Below are positions 1 to 6,698 of a DNA stretch of 64,000 bases, in pieces. The translations under genes and the position numbers were made by a program. This stretch comes from Gemmatimonadota bacterium. Lineage in GTDB: Bacteria > Gemmatimonadota > Gemmatimonadetes > Longimicrobiales > Gaopeijiaceae. The notes under the pieces are model-generated. The model had not been told where the DNA came from. It was given only the letters and a program-made list of their open reading frames with translations, and ran no database searches. Where the stretch lies: contig JAPPGF010000006.1 of NCBI GenBank assembly GCA_028875075.1, positions 1-64,000 on the forward strand, given 5' to 3'. Each line of letters opens with the position of its first letter. The stretch's first letter is position 1.

Positions 1-429
1 CACCGTGCTCCCGTTCGGCGACCAGCGCGTGTTGCGGATGCGCGGGTTCGCCGGAAGGCCCGTGACGGCCCGCTCCTCTCCGTCCAGCGTCCGCACCGCC
101 AGACCGTTCGAGGGCCGCGAGCGACTCGGACCGTTGGTGCGCGGGTTGATCCGCAGCCCCGCGATCCTCAGTTCGGGCGCGGCAACCTCGGCGATCGACG
201 GCAGGCTGGACCGCATCGTGAGGAGCATCACCGACTCATCGGGGCTCAGGCTGATGCCCGGCGCGACCGGGGCATCGACGAGCGCAGCGAGTTCGGCGGC
301 CGGCATCTGGTAGTCGTCCGCCCCTTCCTGCGCGTCGAGACCCTGCGGGGCGGCCGCGAGCAGGAAGAGGAGAACCGGGAGAAGGAGGAGAAATCGCGAG
401 AATCGGACGCCGTCAGAGTCGGCGCGCAT
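1..429 (-). CDS. S9 family (prolyl oligopeptidase-like) exported peptidase, 5' part only
   Basis: The reading frame starts at ATG 429 and runs open through the window edge (143 codons seen), so the catalytic C-terminal half lies outside. Residues about 8-33 form a signal peptide: a basic start, a Leu-rich core (FLLLLPVLLFLLAAA) and a likely cut before QEGAD. The next part has the characteristic start of this S9 subgroup: YQMPAAELAALVDAP, then ISLSPDESVMLLTMR, then LRIAGLRINPRTNGPSR. Known members are periplasmic serine peptidases with a beta-propeller followed by an alpha/beta-hydrolase domain that cut short peptides. The catalytic triad cannot be checked here. An internal fragment of the same family lies at 2310-2505, so paralogues or a duplication once existed nearby. 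The frame is read directly; the family assignment is from the N-terminal signature. Confidence 0.85.
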   Translation of the reverse strand, partial: MRADSDGVRFSRFLLLLPVLLFLLAAAPQGLDAQEGADDYQMPAAELAALVDAPVAPGISLSPDESVMLLTMRSSLPSIAEVAAPELRIAGLRINPRTNGPSRSRPSNGLAVRTLDGEERAVTGLPANPRIRNTRWSPNGSTV

Positions 430-664
430 GGCACAGGCTCCAGTTGATGACCGGGGGTCGTGTTTACAGGGATCTGGCAGCCCCTGGGACGAAACCGATG
501 ACGGACGAGGCGGTCGCCGCCCTGGAGGAGGCGCGGCGGATGGGCACCGGCACGGGAGACGCTCCGGTGCTGCCCGCCGGGACGGACCTCCCCGGTGCAT
601 GGACAGCTCTTGTAGGAGCGACGACGAGCGGGAGCGCTTCAGCGTCGGGCTGGAACGTCCACTC

Positions 665-982
665 TCACGCCACTTCGCGCGGTCGTATGGCGCGCAAGGC
701 ATCGGCCTTGTCCCGCGCTGCGATTTCGAGTTCATAGCGGTCCTGAAGGTTCATCCAACTCCGAGCATCGGTACCGAAGTACCGTGCCAGGCGTAGCGCG
801 GTTTCCGCCGTGATGCCCCGGCGGCCACGAACAATCTCGTTGATTCGCGCTGGCGTCACGCCCACCGCCTTCGCCAGCGCCGTGGCGGACAGCCCGAAGG
901 GGTCCATGAAGTCGTCCTTCAGAACCTCGCCTGGGTGAATCGGCTCCAGCCGGGTCATGGCGAATACCTCCTCGAATGGCAT
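665..982 (-). CDS. higA: HigA-type antitoxin (XRE-family HTH)
   Basis: A 105-residue protein. From residue 9 it carries the HigA signature MTRLEPIHPGEVLKDDFMD followed by a helix-turn-helix (LSATALAKAVGVTPARINEI) and the usual tail ITAETALRLARYFGTDARSW. HigA antitoxins bind their own promoter and neutralise the HigB ribosome-dependent mRNA interferase. Two starts are possible: ATG 982, whose A is shared with the TAA of an upstream frame (TAATG), or ATG 958, which gives the canonical N-terminus. The upstream overlap supports 982. The upstream frame ends VDYH, as HigB toxins often do, but it is too short to be a working toxin, so this may be an orphan or solitary antitoxin. Confidence 0.85.
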   Translation of the reverse strand: MPFEEVFAMTRLEPIHPGEVLKDDFMDPFGLSATALAKAVGVTPARINEIVRGRRGITAETALRLARYFGTDARSWMNLQDRYELEIAARDKADALRAIRPREVA

Positions 983-1101
983 TAGTGATAGTCCACAATC
1001 TCGGCGTCATAGCGATGCAGTTCTGGATCGACACGGCACGTGAGTTGGGGCGACCCGTCCCGGAGCCCAAGGGCGAGCGCCTGATGCTCGCCTGACTTAT
1101 C
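982..1101 (-). pseudogene. Possible C-terminal stub of a HigB-like toxin
   Basis: Directly upstream of higA, in the same direction, an open stretch of 39 codons without any start codon ends in ...DAEIVDYH and a TAA that overlaps the higA ATG. A terminal DYH and a position just before higA are typical of HigB toxins. The preceding residues do not show the GNWRxxFRF core of an intact HigB, and an in-frame TGA closes the frame upstream. It is either the last remnant of a deleted toxin or a chance similarity. Confidence 0.35.
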
Positions 1102-1363
1102 TCATGCAACTTCGTGCCGATTTTTCTCCGTACCTAAAGGCAGGTGCTCGCCCGTCACTTGTGCCAACATAGCCGCCACTTGGGATGTCGTTGCCTGGCA
1201 AATCTTTACCCACCCCCCGCAGTTGCTAGGCGCGCGGCTCGTTAACAAAGGTTGTTCGCAGGGATTCGGTCCGCACCCAACATTCTGGTGTGACATCGAT
1301 CCGTTCGGGAGCGCCTGCTCGTGGGCGGCATGCCCAGGCATTCGGTGAGCGTGCGTGGCGGCT
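1102..1363. other. Intergenic stretch, no gene recognised
   Basis: The short frames here have no recognisable domain. The composition is less G+C-rich than the core genes, with runs such as TTTTTCT and GTTAACAAAGG, in keeping with acquired or decaying DNA. No promoter or terminator could be assigned with confidence. Confidence 0.4.
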
Positions 1364-1894
1364 TCACTGCCCTCTCTCCATCGTCATGTGGCCGCCCCTT
1401 TCTGGCATACGTAGTTTGCGGGCCTCCCTGATGTCCCGTGCCTTGGCGACAGCCACGAAGGGGCGCAACCACTCCTGCAGTACCAACCCGTCCTGTTCGG
1501 ACAGCGGAAGATCTGGATTATCTATAGGGCAGCGCAGTCCTATTCTCTGTACGCCTCGTAGCAACTGCCATAGTTTTAAGTCAAATGCCCCCCAATTCTC
1601 TCCATCCCAACTCTTGACTCGCCCCACCCGGCTCAGGGTTATGTAAACGTCTTCTCCGAGATGAGCCAAGGCGTACAGTGCATCAGCGTTGCGTTGACGA
1701 AGTGCTTGTATCCAAGACCAGTTGATAGCCACTAGACCAAAAAGACCAGCCACCGCCAAGTACAGAAAGAACGGCCAATGCAATTCGACTGGGCCAATCA
1801 CATTGACCGCCCCTCGTAGGCCCGTATAGACCCACATGCCAGCAGACACGACTGCTTCGCTGGTAACAACCACGTTGCCGATCTTCCGCCGCAT
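1364..1894 (-). CDS. Hypothetical membrane-anchored protein
   Basis: A 176-residue frame from ATG 1894. Two hydrophobic segments lie near the N-terminus: about residues 10-34 (weak: VVSAGMWVYTGLRGAVNVIG) and residues 41-60 (strong: PFFLYLAVAGLFGLVAINW). A soluble tail of about 115 residues follows, rich in Trp, Leu and Arg. I recognise no family. The C-terminal domain looks genuinely protein-like (balanced charge, DLPLSEQDGLVLQEWLRPF) and the base composition is lower in G+C than the operons downstream. It lies alone between the higA region and a stretch of gene remnants, so it may be part of acquired DNA. Confidence 0.55.
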   Translation of the reverse strand: MRRKIGNVVVTSEAVVSAGMWVYTGLRGAVNVIGPVELHWPFFLYLAVAGLFGLVAINWSWIQALRQRNADALYALAHLGEDVYITLSRVGRVKSWDGENWGAFDLKLWQLLRGVQRIGLRCPIDNPDLPLSEQDGLVLQEWLRPFVAVAKARDIREARKLRMPERGGHMTMERGQ

Positions 1895-2107
1895 GCCCGC
1901 ACGCTACGCCCTCCCGCGCCTTGTGTCGAGGCCACAATCACCGTCCACACGGGTCCGGCGCAGTGCTATTCTGATAGCATCGCTCCGGAGCCGGACAAGA
2001 GGGGCGGGACGAGAGTCATTGCCCCGGGGCGGCCTCACCTGACTCGACGCCGCCGCGACGACGTCCAGCCGGCCGACAACGCCGCTGGCTCGCTCCGAGG
2101 CTCGCGC

Positions 2108-2255
2108 CTAGAAGTGTATTCCCAACATCAAGCGGCCAGCGTACTCCCAGAGATCGGAATCGTACGCGATGCCCGCGGCTCCCCGCGCACCGATCGAGAC
2201 GAATCCTCTCCGGTAGGCGGCGTCGATGTCCGCCATGGTCACGTGCGGCGGGGAC
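2108..2255 (-). pseudogene. Possible C-terminal fragment of an outer-membrane beta-barrel protein
   Basis: The last 45 or so codons of a minus-strand frame read DIDAAYRRGFVSIGARGAAG, then IAYDSDLWEYAGRLMLGIHF and stop. Alternating polar/hydrophobic residues ending in a C-terminal Phe are the usual final-strand signature of outer-membrane barrels. The upstream part of the same frame is low-complexity and not protein-like, and no start was found. Function unknown. Confidence 0.3.
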
Positions 2256-2309
2256 GACGAGCTGAGACGCTCGCCCGAGACCCACGTGACGTGCGGAACC
2301 GCGCCCATA

Positions 2310-2505
2310 TTAGGGGATGGGCGTGAACTGGTGGGGAGAGTCCGGGCGCTGGCCGGCCGCCGCCGCGCTCTTGAACTCGGTCGGATACGCCCACACGAAG
2401 GTCGGGAGCGGACCGTCACGCTCCTGGTCATAGGCCGCCGGCAGATAGAGCGTGGCCGAGAGCGGCACACCGTCCCCGCGCTCCGAGCCGCTGATGGTTC
2501 CCGGT
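2310..2505 (-). pseudogene. Internal fragment of an S9 prolyl-oligopeptidase-family gene
   Basis: The minus-strand frame reads GDGVPLSATLYLPAAYDQ, then ERDGPLPTFVWAYPTEFKSA, then a stop. This matches the junction between beta-propeller and hydrolase domain in S9 peptidases of the type that begins at 429. Neither the N-terminus nor the catalytic Ser-Asp-His region follows in any frame, so this is a decayed remnant about 64 codons long. It supports the view that 1.9-2.7 kb is a gene graveyard. Confidence 0.7.
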
Positions 2506-2662
2506 GCCGGAATCGGCCGGCACGCGAAGATCGGTGGAGGTTCTTCGTCGGCGCGGCCTCCCGACTGTGTTCGCTTGGGATGGCCCCCGGGACCGGCCCT
2601 TCGGCCAGCTCGCCGGTGCTTCCGAGTGTCTGGAACACGCCACTTACGCAATACTATGTGAC

Positions 2663-2691
2663 TTGAATACCTTGAGAATATTCGGTATATC
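2663..2691 (+). promoter_or_regulatory. Sigma-70-type promoter for the DUF5131-tcmP cassette
   Basis: TTGAAT (2663-2668) and TATATC (2686-2691) are separated by 17 bases and lie in a short A+T-rich stretch just upstream of the cassette, with a small palindrome GAATATTC (2676-2683) between them. Both boxes are near consensus, and the start codon follows about 22 bases after the -10 box. Read by eye, not tested. Confidence 0.55.
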
Positions 2692-2701
2692 TTCGGTTAC
2701 C

Positions 2702-2712
2702 GGAGGTGATCC
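2702..2712 (+). promoter_or_regulatory. Full-length Shine-Dalgarno directly before the GTG start
   Basis: GGAGGTGATCC is fully complementary to the last 11 bases of the usual bacterial 16S rRNA (GGATCACCTCC). The GTG start at 2713 follows at once, so the core AGGAGG-like part sits about 6-8 bases before it. This decides the start and is far stronger than ribosome sites elsewhere in the window. Confidence 0.7.
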
Positions 2713-3501
2713 GTGGCTGAGCGAACGGGAATCGAGTGGACAGACGCGACATGGAACCCAGTCACTGGTTGCACTCGGGTAACGGCAGGATGTGACAATT
2801 GCTACGCTGCCACCCTTGCTGCCCGGTTACTTCGACAGCCTTACTTGGCCCGGCTGCCTGTGGTTGACTCGGATATCACTCGGCGAGATCCATTTGCGGT
2901 TCGGCTGTGGCCTGAGCGGTTATGCCAGCCTCTGAAGTGGCGGGAGCCACGGGTGATTTTCGTCAACAGCATGAGTGATTTGTTCCATGCCGACATCCCG
3001 ACTGGTTTCCTGCGCCAGACATTCGAGGTCATGCTCGAGGCAGACTGGCATACCTATCAGGTGCTAACCAAGCGCCCATCACGAGCTGCTCGTTTCTGGC
3101 ACGAGAATTCAGACCTGTTCGAGGGTGACCCAGTCCCTAACCACATCTGGCTCGGGACGTCTGTGGAGAATCAGGATGTGGCCTACCGAATTGGTCACCT
3201 CCGGCAAATACCTGCATGGGTCCGTTTCCTATCCTGTGAACCCTTGATCGGGCCGGTTGAGCTGGATCTCGACGATATCAGATGGGTCATCGCTGGCGGA
3301 GAGAGTGGACCGGACCATCGACCCATGGAGCGTGCCTGGGCCCAGTCGATCCGTGACCAGTGTCGCACTGCGGGCGTTCCTTTCTTCTTCAAGCAGTGGG
3401 GTGGCCGCACGCCCAAGGCCGGCGGCAGGGAACTGGACGGAAGGTATTGGGACGAAATGCCAGCGATAGCGACTGCCGACGAGCGAGAGATCGTTGTCTG
3501 A
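2713..3501 (+). CDS. DUF5131 / phage Gp37-Gp68 family protein (three-Cys motif)
   Basis: A 262-residue protein starting at GTG 2713 behind a full-length Shine-Dalgarno. The N-terminus carries the family signature TGIEWTDATWNPVTGC...GC..CYA with Cys at residues 20, 27 and 30, which could bind an Fe-S cluster as in radical-SAM-like proteins (inference). Further family blocks are visible: VIFVNSMSDLFH, the motif YQVLTKRP, WLGTSVENQ, FLSCEPLIGPV, WVIAGGESG and a C-terminal FFFKQWGG. The family occurs in phages, prophages and genomic islands and is regularly paired with TcmP, as here. The biochemical role is unknown. Codon use is less G+C-biased than the core operons, and the gene sits between remnants and a tRNA fragment, which suggests transfer. 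Confidence 0.9.
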   Translation: MAERTGIEWTDATWNPVTGCTRVTAGCDNCYAATLAARLLRQPYLARLPVVDSDITRRDPFAVRLWPERLCQPLKWREPRVIFVNSMSDLFHADIPTGFLRQTFEVMLEADWHTYQVLTKRPSRAARFWHENSDLFEGDPVPNHIWLGTSVENQDVAYRIGHLRQIPAWVRFLSCEPLIGPVELDLDDIRWVIAGGESGPDHRPMERAWAQSIRDQCRTAGVPFFFKQWGGRTPKAGGRELDGRYWDEMPAIATADEREIVV

Positions 3502-4354
3502 CTATAACTTTCTAGCAGGACTCCCAGACGACAGGCTCTACACTCCCGCAATCAAGCGGCATTCGTTATACAAGATCCAAATCCACAATTACTACGTGAA
3601 CCTGTTCAGTACCGCGATGAGGAAAACGTGGCCCCAGCGGGCGTACCTCGGGTTGTACTCTGGAGCGGGCCGGGCGAGAGTTGAGGAGACTGATGAAATC
3701 GTAGAGACGACGGCGCTGTCGGCGGTTCGGGTTCAATATCCATTTACGAAGTACATCTTTGTGGATAACGACCCCAATTGCATTGACGCTCTGAAGCGAC
3801 GGGCTGGTCCATTGCTGGGTCGACGCGACCTCACACTACTTCTCGAAGACGCCAATTCAGCCGGAGAGAAGATCATCGAGGCTATGCCAAGGTACAGTCC
3901 CACGCACAAGCTACTGTCCTTTTGCTTCATCGATCCTTTTTCTGCCCGTCTTGACTTCGACCTGATCAGAACGCTCGGGACCCGCTATCAGATGGACTTC
4001 CTCATCGTCCTGATGCTCGGGCGGGATGTCCGAACAAACTTCCGCCAATATCTCTCGGATCCAAGCGACACTCGAATCGCCTCTCTGATCGATGATCCCC
4101 GTTGGCGGGAAGAGTGGACTGCCAAGGGCCATGGGAGTCACCGCTTGATACGGTTCATACTAGAGAAATTCGACGAAGCGATGACCAGGATCGGGTATCG
4201 GGCTGCAAGACCAGATGACGCGCACCCGATCAGAGTTGTTGGAAGGAATGTCTTCCTATATTCGCTGGTATTCTATAGTAAGAGTCCGCTCGGTCAGAAG
4301 TTCTGGCACGTTACTCGTCGCGGGGCCGACCCACAGATTCCCCTAGACATCTGA
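3494..4354 (+). CDS. tcmP: Three-Cys-motif partner protein TcmP
   Basis: A 286-residue protein whose TTG start (3494) overlaps the end of the DUF5131 gene by 8 bases, so the two are probably translationally coupled. Family-typical blocks are visible: SLYKIQIHNYYVNLFSTAM near residue 25, YLGLYSGAGRA near 53, IFVDNDPNCI near 84, SFCFIDPF near 140 and a conserved tail LFYSKSPLG(Q)KFW. GLYSGAGRA followed by VDND resembles motifs I and II of Rossmann methyltransferases, so SAM or nucleotide binding is possible (inference). TcmP is defined by adjacency to DUF5131; the pair's job is not established, with mobile-element or defence roles likely from context. No other start has a better ribosome site, so TTG is accepted with some doubt. 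Confidence 0.88.
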   Translation: MSDYNFLAGLPDDRLYTPAIKRHSLYKIQIHNYYVNLFSTAMRKTWPQRAYLGLYSGAGRARVEETDEIVETTALSAVRVQYPFTKYIFVDNDPNCIDALKRRAGPLLGRRDLTLLLEDANSAGEKIIEAMPRYSPTHKLLSFCFIDPFSARLDFDLIRTLGTRYQMDFLIVLMLGRDVRTNFRQYLSDPSDTRIASLIDDPRWREEWTAKGHGSHRLIRFILEKFDEAMTRIGYRAARPDDAHPIRVVGRNVFLYSLVFYSKSPLGQKFWHVTRRGADPQIPLDI

Positions 4355-4679
4355 GGGAGTGACCCGGCGTCATCCCCCAGACACTGGCCCCCTGTCTCTG
4401 GACTCTTAATCAGTAGGTTCGGGGTTCGAGTGCCTGGCGGGGCACTGTGGGAGGTACGACCTGGGAAGCGGATGATCCCTTTCCTCCCGTGCCCATTCGG
4501 CACCGGTGCTCCTTGCAGGCCACCCTCTAGCCCGAGTGGAAGCACGATCCCCAATGGGGACCGGTCACCGGCCCTGGCGTCTGCAGGTTCTTGGTCTTGG
4601 GCCTCGTGGGGTCATTGCCCCCGGTGCCCGAGAAGAAGGGGGTCGGCCTTCCGTCGGTTCCCTCTCGTGGACTCCTTCC
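4355..4679. other. Intergenic, holds only the tRNA-like fragment
   Basis: About 325 bases between tcmP and the 3' end of the disrupted hydrolase. Apart from the tRNA-Lys-like fragment I see no gene, only a small inverted repeat GGTCCCCATTGGGG-like element near 4548-4562. Confidence 0.5.
4396..4446 (+). other. tRNA-Lys(CTT)-like 3' fragment, possible attachment-site remnant
   Basis: The sequence contains an anticodon-loop-like CTCTTAA followed by TCAGTAGG, a T-arm-like GGTTCGAGT and an acceptor-like GGCGGGGCAC, in tRNA order and spacing. The anticodon stem has an extra G, the T-stem pairs poorly, and no matching 5' half (acceptor, D-arm) precedes it, so it is not a working tRNA. It lies 42 bases after tcmP. 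Integrases often target tRNA 3' ends, which leaves such partial copies at an element's edge. Confidence 0.55.
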
Positions 4680-6207
4680 TCAGAGAGAGGGGACCGCGTC
4701 GATGAGAAGTGCTAGACCGGCCTCCAACGCCTGCCCGCCCGCCTGTGCACCGGTGTATTTGCCGATCCGCACGACCACGAGCCCATGGGACGGAACCATC
4801 GTCGCGCTCTGGCCTCCGGCGCCCAACATCGCGTAGGAACCTTCGGGGAGCGGGAGCGAAAGATGCCGATTGACCCACATGTGCGCCCCTCCGTAGACGG
4901 GCCTGCCGTCCGCGACCCAGGCGGGGGCTGGCTCGGTTGCGTAGGCGACATATCCCTCAGGGAGGATTCTCTCGCCACCCCACACCCCATCCTGCAGGTA
5001 CAGGTTACCTAGGCGGGCCCAGTCCCGCGCCGAGAGGAAGGCGTATCCCTGGCCGAGAAAGTTCCCGTAGACGTCGGTCTGGATGTGCCCGCCTCGAATC
5101 CCGATCCGATCGAACAAGTTCCGCCAGGGGAAGGCGTGGTAGTCCTCGCCGCGGCCCTCCACGGCAAGCCGGATCAGGTAGTTGGCCAGCACGGGGTCGG
5201 TGTTTCGGTAACGCCCGACGGTATTGGGCTCCCACTGGAGAGGCCTTGTCGCAGCCCACAGGTAGGAATCTGCCGTTCCAGTGTACAGGTACATATCCGA
5301 TGGACGGATCGAAATCGGGATCTTGAGGCGCGCGAATGCGAAGCCCGCTCGACATTCTCATGATGTCGCCGATGCGAATGTCCTGCCGAGGATCTCCCTC
5401 CGCCTGCCACTCCGGAATCGGGGCCGGCTGCCACAGCTCGTACTCTCCTTGCTCGACGAGAACGCCCATGAGTGCCCCGGTCAGGCTCTTGGCCATGGAC
5501 CAGCTCTCCAGAGGCGTATGGAGGTCGATCCCTTCCGCGTAACGCTCTCCTAGAATCCGCCCGCGGTAGGTCACGACCAGAGCCAGTGTGCGAGCTTCCG
5601 GGGGTCCGAAGGCCACGTCCAATGCTTCCTCGGTCGCCACCACATCGACGCCGGGCGGGAAGGGATCGTCAGCGAGGAGGTCTCCCATCGGCCACGGGGT
5701 GGAGGCGGCATGCGGAAGGCCGCTCTGCACAACGGAGGGAGTAAAGCGCACGGAGTCCTCTCCGATTGCGTGGGCGACGCAACCCTGGCTGCCGTACCGC
5801 TTGGCCGTCCTCGTTACGCCATCGGGCAGGGTCAGGCTCACCATCTGTTGTTCGAAGTCGACAATGGTGTCCACGACGTGGTGTCGATGCTCGAACGGGG
5901 CCGAAAAACCGCCGACGTTCTCCGCGGCGTCGCGGGGATCGAGCCCGGTGAGGAACACCGCCGAGCACAGCGTGTTCGCAAAGCCCGCCGTGTGGTGATG
6001 GAGGGCCTCTCCCGGCGGCAGCTCGTAGGGAGTATCCAACTCCAAGGCGAGGCCGCGCGCGACCACGGCCGATACCTCTGCGTCTCCGCCCGTGCCGGCT
6101 CCCGATTGCTGGGACGGTCTTCCCGCCTCAGAGCCGCAGGCGGAAAGCCCGGAGAGGGAAAGAAGGGCGACGAAGAGGGTTCGAGAGCCACCGGGCACCT
6201 CAATCAT
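4680..6207 (-). pseudogene. Beta-lactamase-fold serine hydrolase (class C/NylB-like), frameshifted lipoprotein gene
   Basis: From ATG 6207 the frame encodes a lipoprotein signal (LFVALLSLSGLSAC, lipobox Cys near residue 24), then the serine-hydrolase domain with SxxK as SMAK in WSMAKSLTGALMG near residue 237. Near 5285-5292 the frame breaks, and the family sequence continues in another minus frame that ends at 4680. That part carries MYLYTGTADSYLW, the YxN motif as YRNTDPVL and a C-terminal GAGGQSATMVPSHG. The two halves overlap at GGATATGTACCTG, so one inserted or lost base explains the break. Intact homologues hydrolyse amide or ester bonds in the periplasm. The gene is inactive unless this is an assembly error. 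Confidence 0.8.
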
Positions 6208-6698
6208 GCTTCTCCACCTTCGGTTGTCTTCGAGCGTGACCGAGACTGCGACGATCGAGTCTCACTGCGATCAGCCATCATACGTGCCTGCACGCAGGTG
6301 GCCCAGTGCTGCCCAAGCCCGACGCAGGTGCGACGGCCGGCGGCGAAAGCTTCGAGGCGTGGCGCTCAGGCACCGGCTATTCCTCGGCGATCGGCTGTCC
6401 CTGAGACCGGGGATGCAAGTGCTCGATGTGGGATGCGGGGTAGGGGCGCCGTCGGAGCGGACAGAGTCTGCATCCCCGCCGCCGAGAACGTGTATATCCA
6501 CGGCGGCCGCCCCGTATGCCGCATCGCGGCGTCGGGAAGAGCGGTGTCGTTCGCGACGGACAAGTTCGCTCGCCAACGGACGTAGGTCGGACCGTGGTCG
6601 ATAGCTAGAACTGCGGATCCCTTGGGGGAGCCGGATCCGACAGCGTCCCTCCCAGTCCGTCTCGGCGCTGTATTCCTCACTGTGGCGGGAGAGAGTTC
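6208..6698. other. Intergenic with a methyltransferase remnant
   Basis: About 490 bases between the divergent hydrolase pseudogene and the M20 amidohydrolase. It contains the SAM-methyltransferase fragment listed separately. The rest shows no recognisable coding. The last 40 bases (GTGGCGGGAGAGAG) provide a usable ribosome site for the amidohydrolase. Confidence 0.5.
6336..6455 (+). pseudogene. Fragment of a sterol/ergothioneine-type SAM methyltransferase gene
   Basis: The plus strand encodes LRHRLFLGDRLSLRPGMQ followed by VLDVGCGVGAPS, which is the region leading into, and including, SAM-binding motif I of a class I methyltransferase. GGESFE is readable just upstream in a second frame, as in family members with GE[ST]F before this block, so a frameshift separates them. 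After GAP the similarity ends. There is no start and no downstream domain: a small decayed remnant. Confidence 0.6.

Larger units (their letters stand above)
1895..2640. other. Remnant-bearing intergenic region
   Basis: About 750 bases with no intact gene. Recognisable content is limited to the two minus-strand fragments listed separately (S9 peptidase piece and barrel-like C-terminus). Several overlapping frames on both strands give low-complexity Arg/Pro/Gly-rich translations and look like chance open frames in high-G+C DNA. Confidence 0.6.

Noticed and set aside
2695-2720. GGAGGTGATCC read as a piece of a 16S rRNA gene end
   Set aside because: Only 11 bases match. The bases after it are GTGGCTGAG, which starts the DUF5131 protein, so it is a Shine-Dalgarno.
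4294-4554. A minus-strand 86-codon frame containing PGTRTPNLLIKS
   Set aside because: This peptide is the familiar false translation across tRNA sequence. It supports the tRNA-Lys-like fragment and is not a protein gene.
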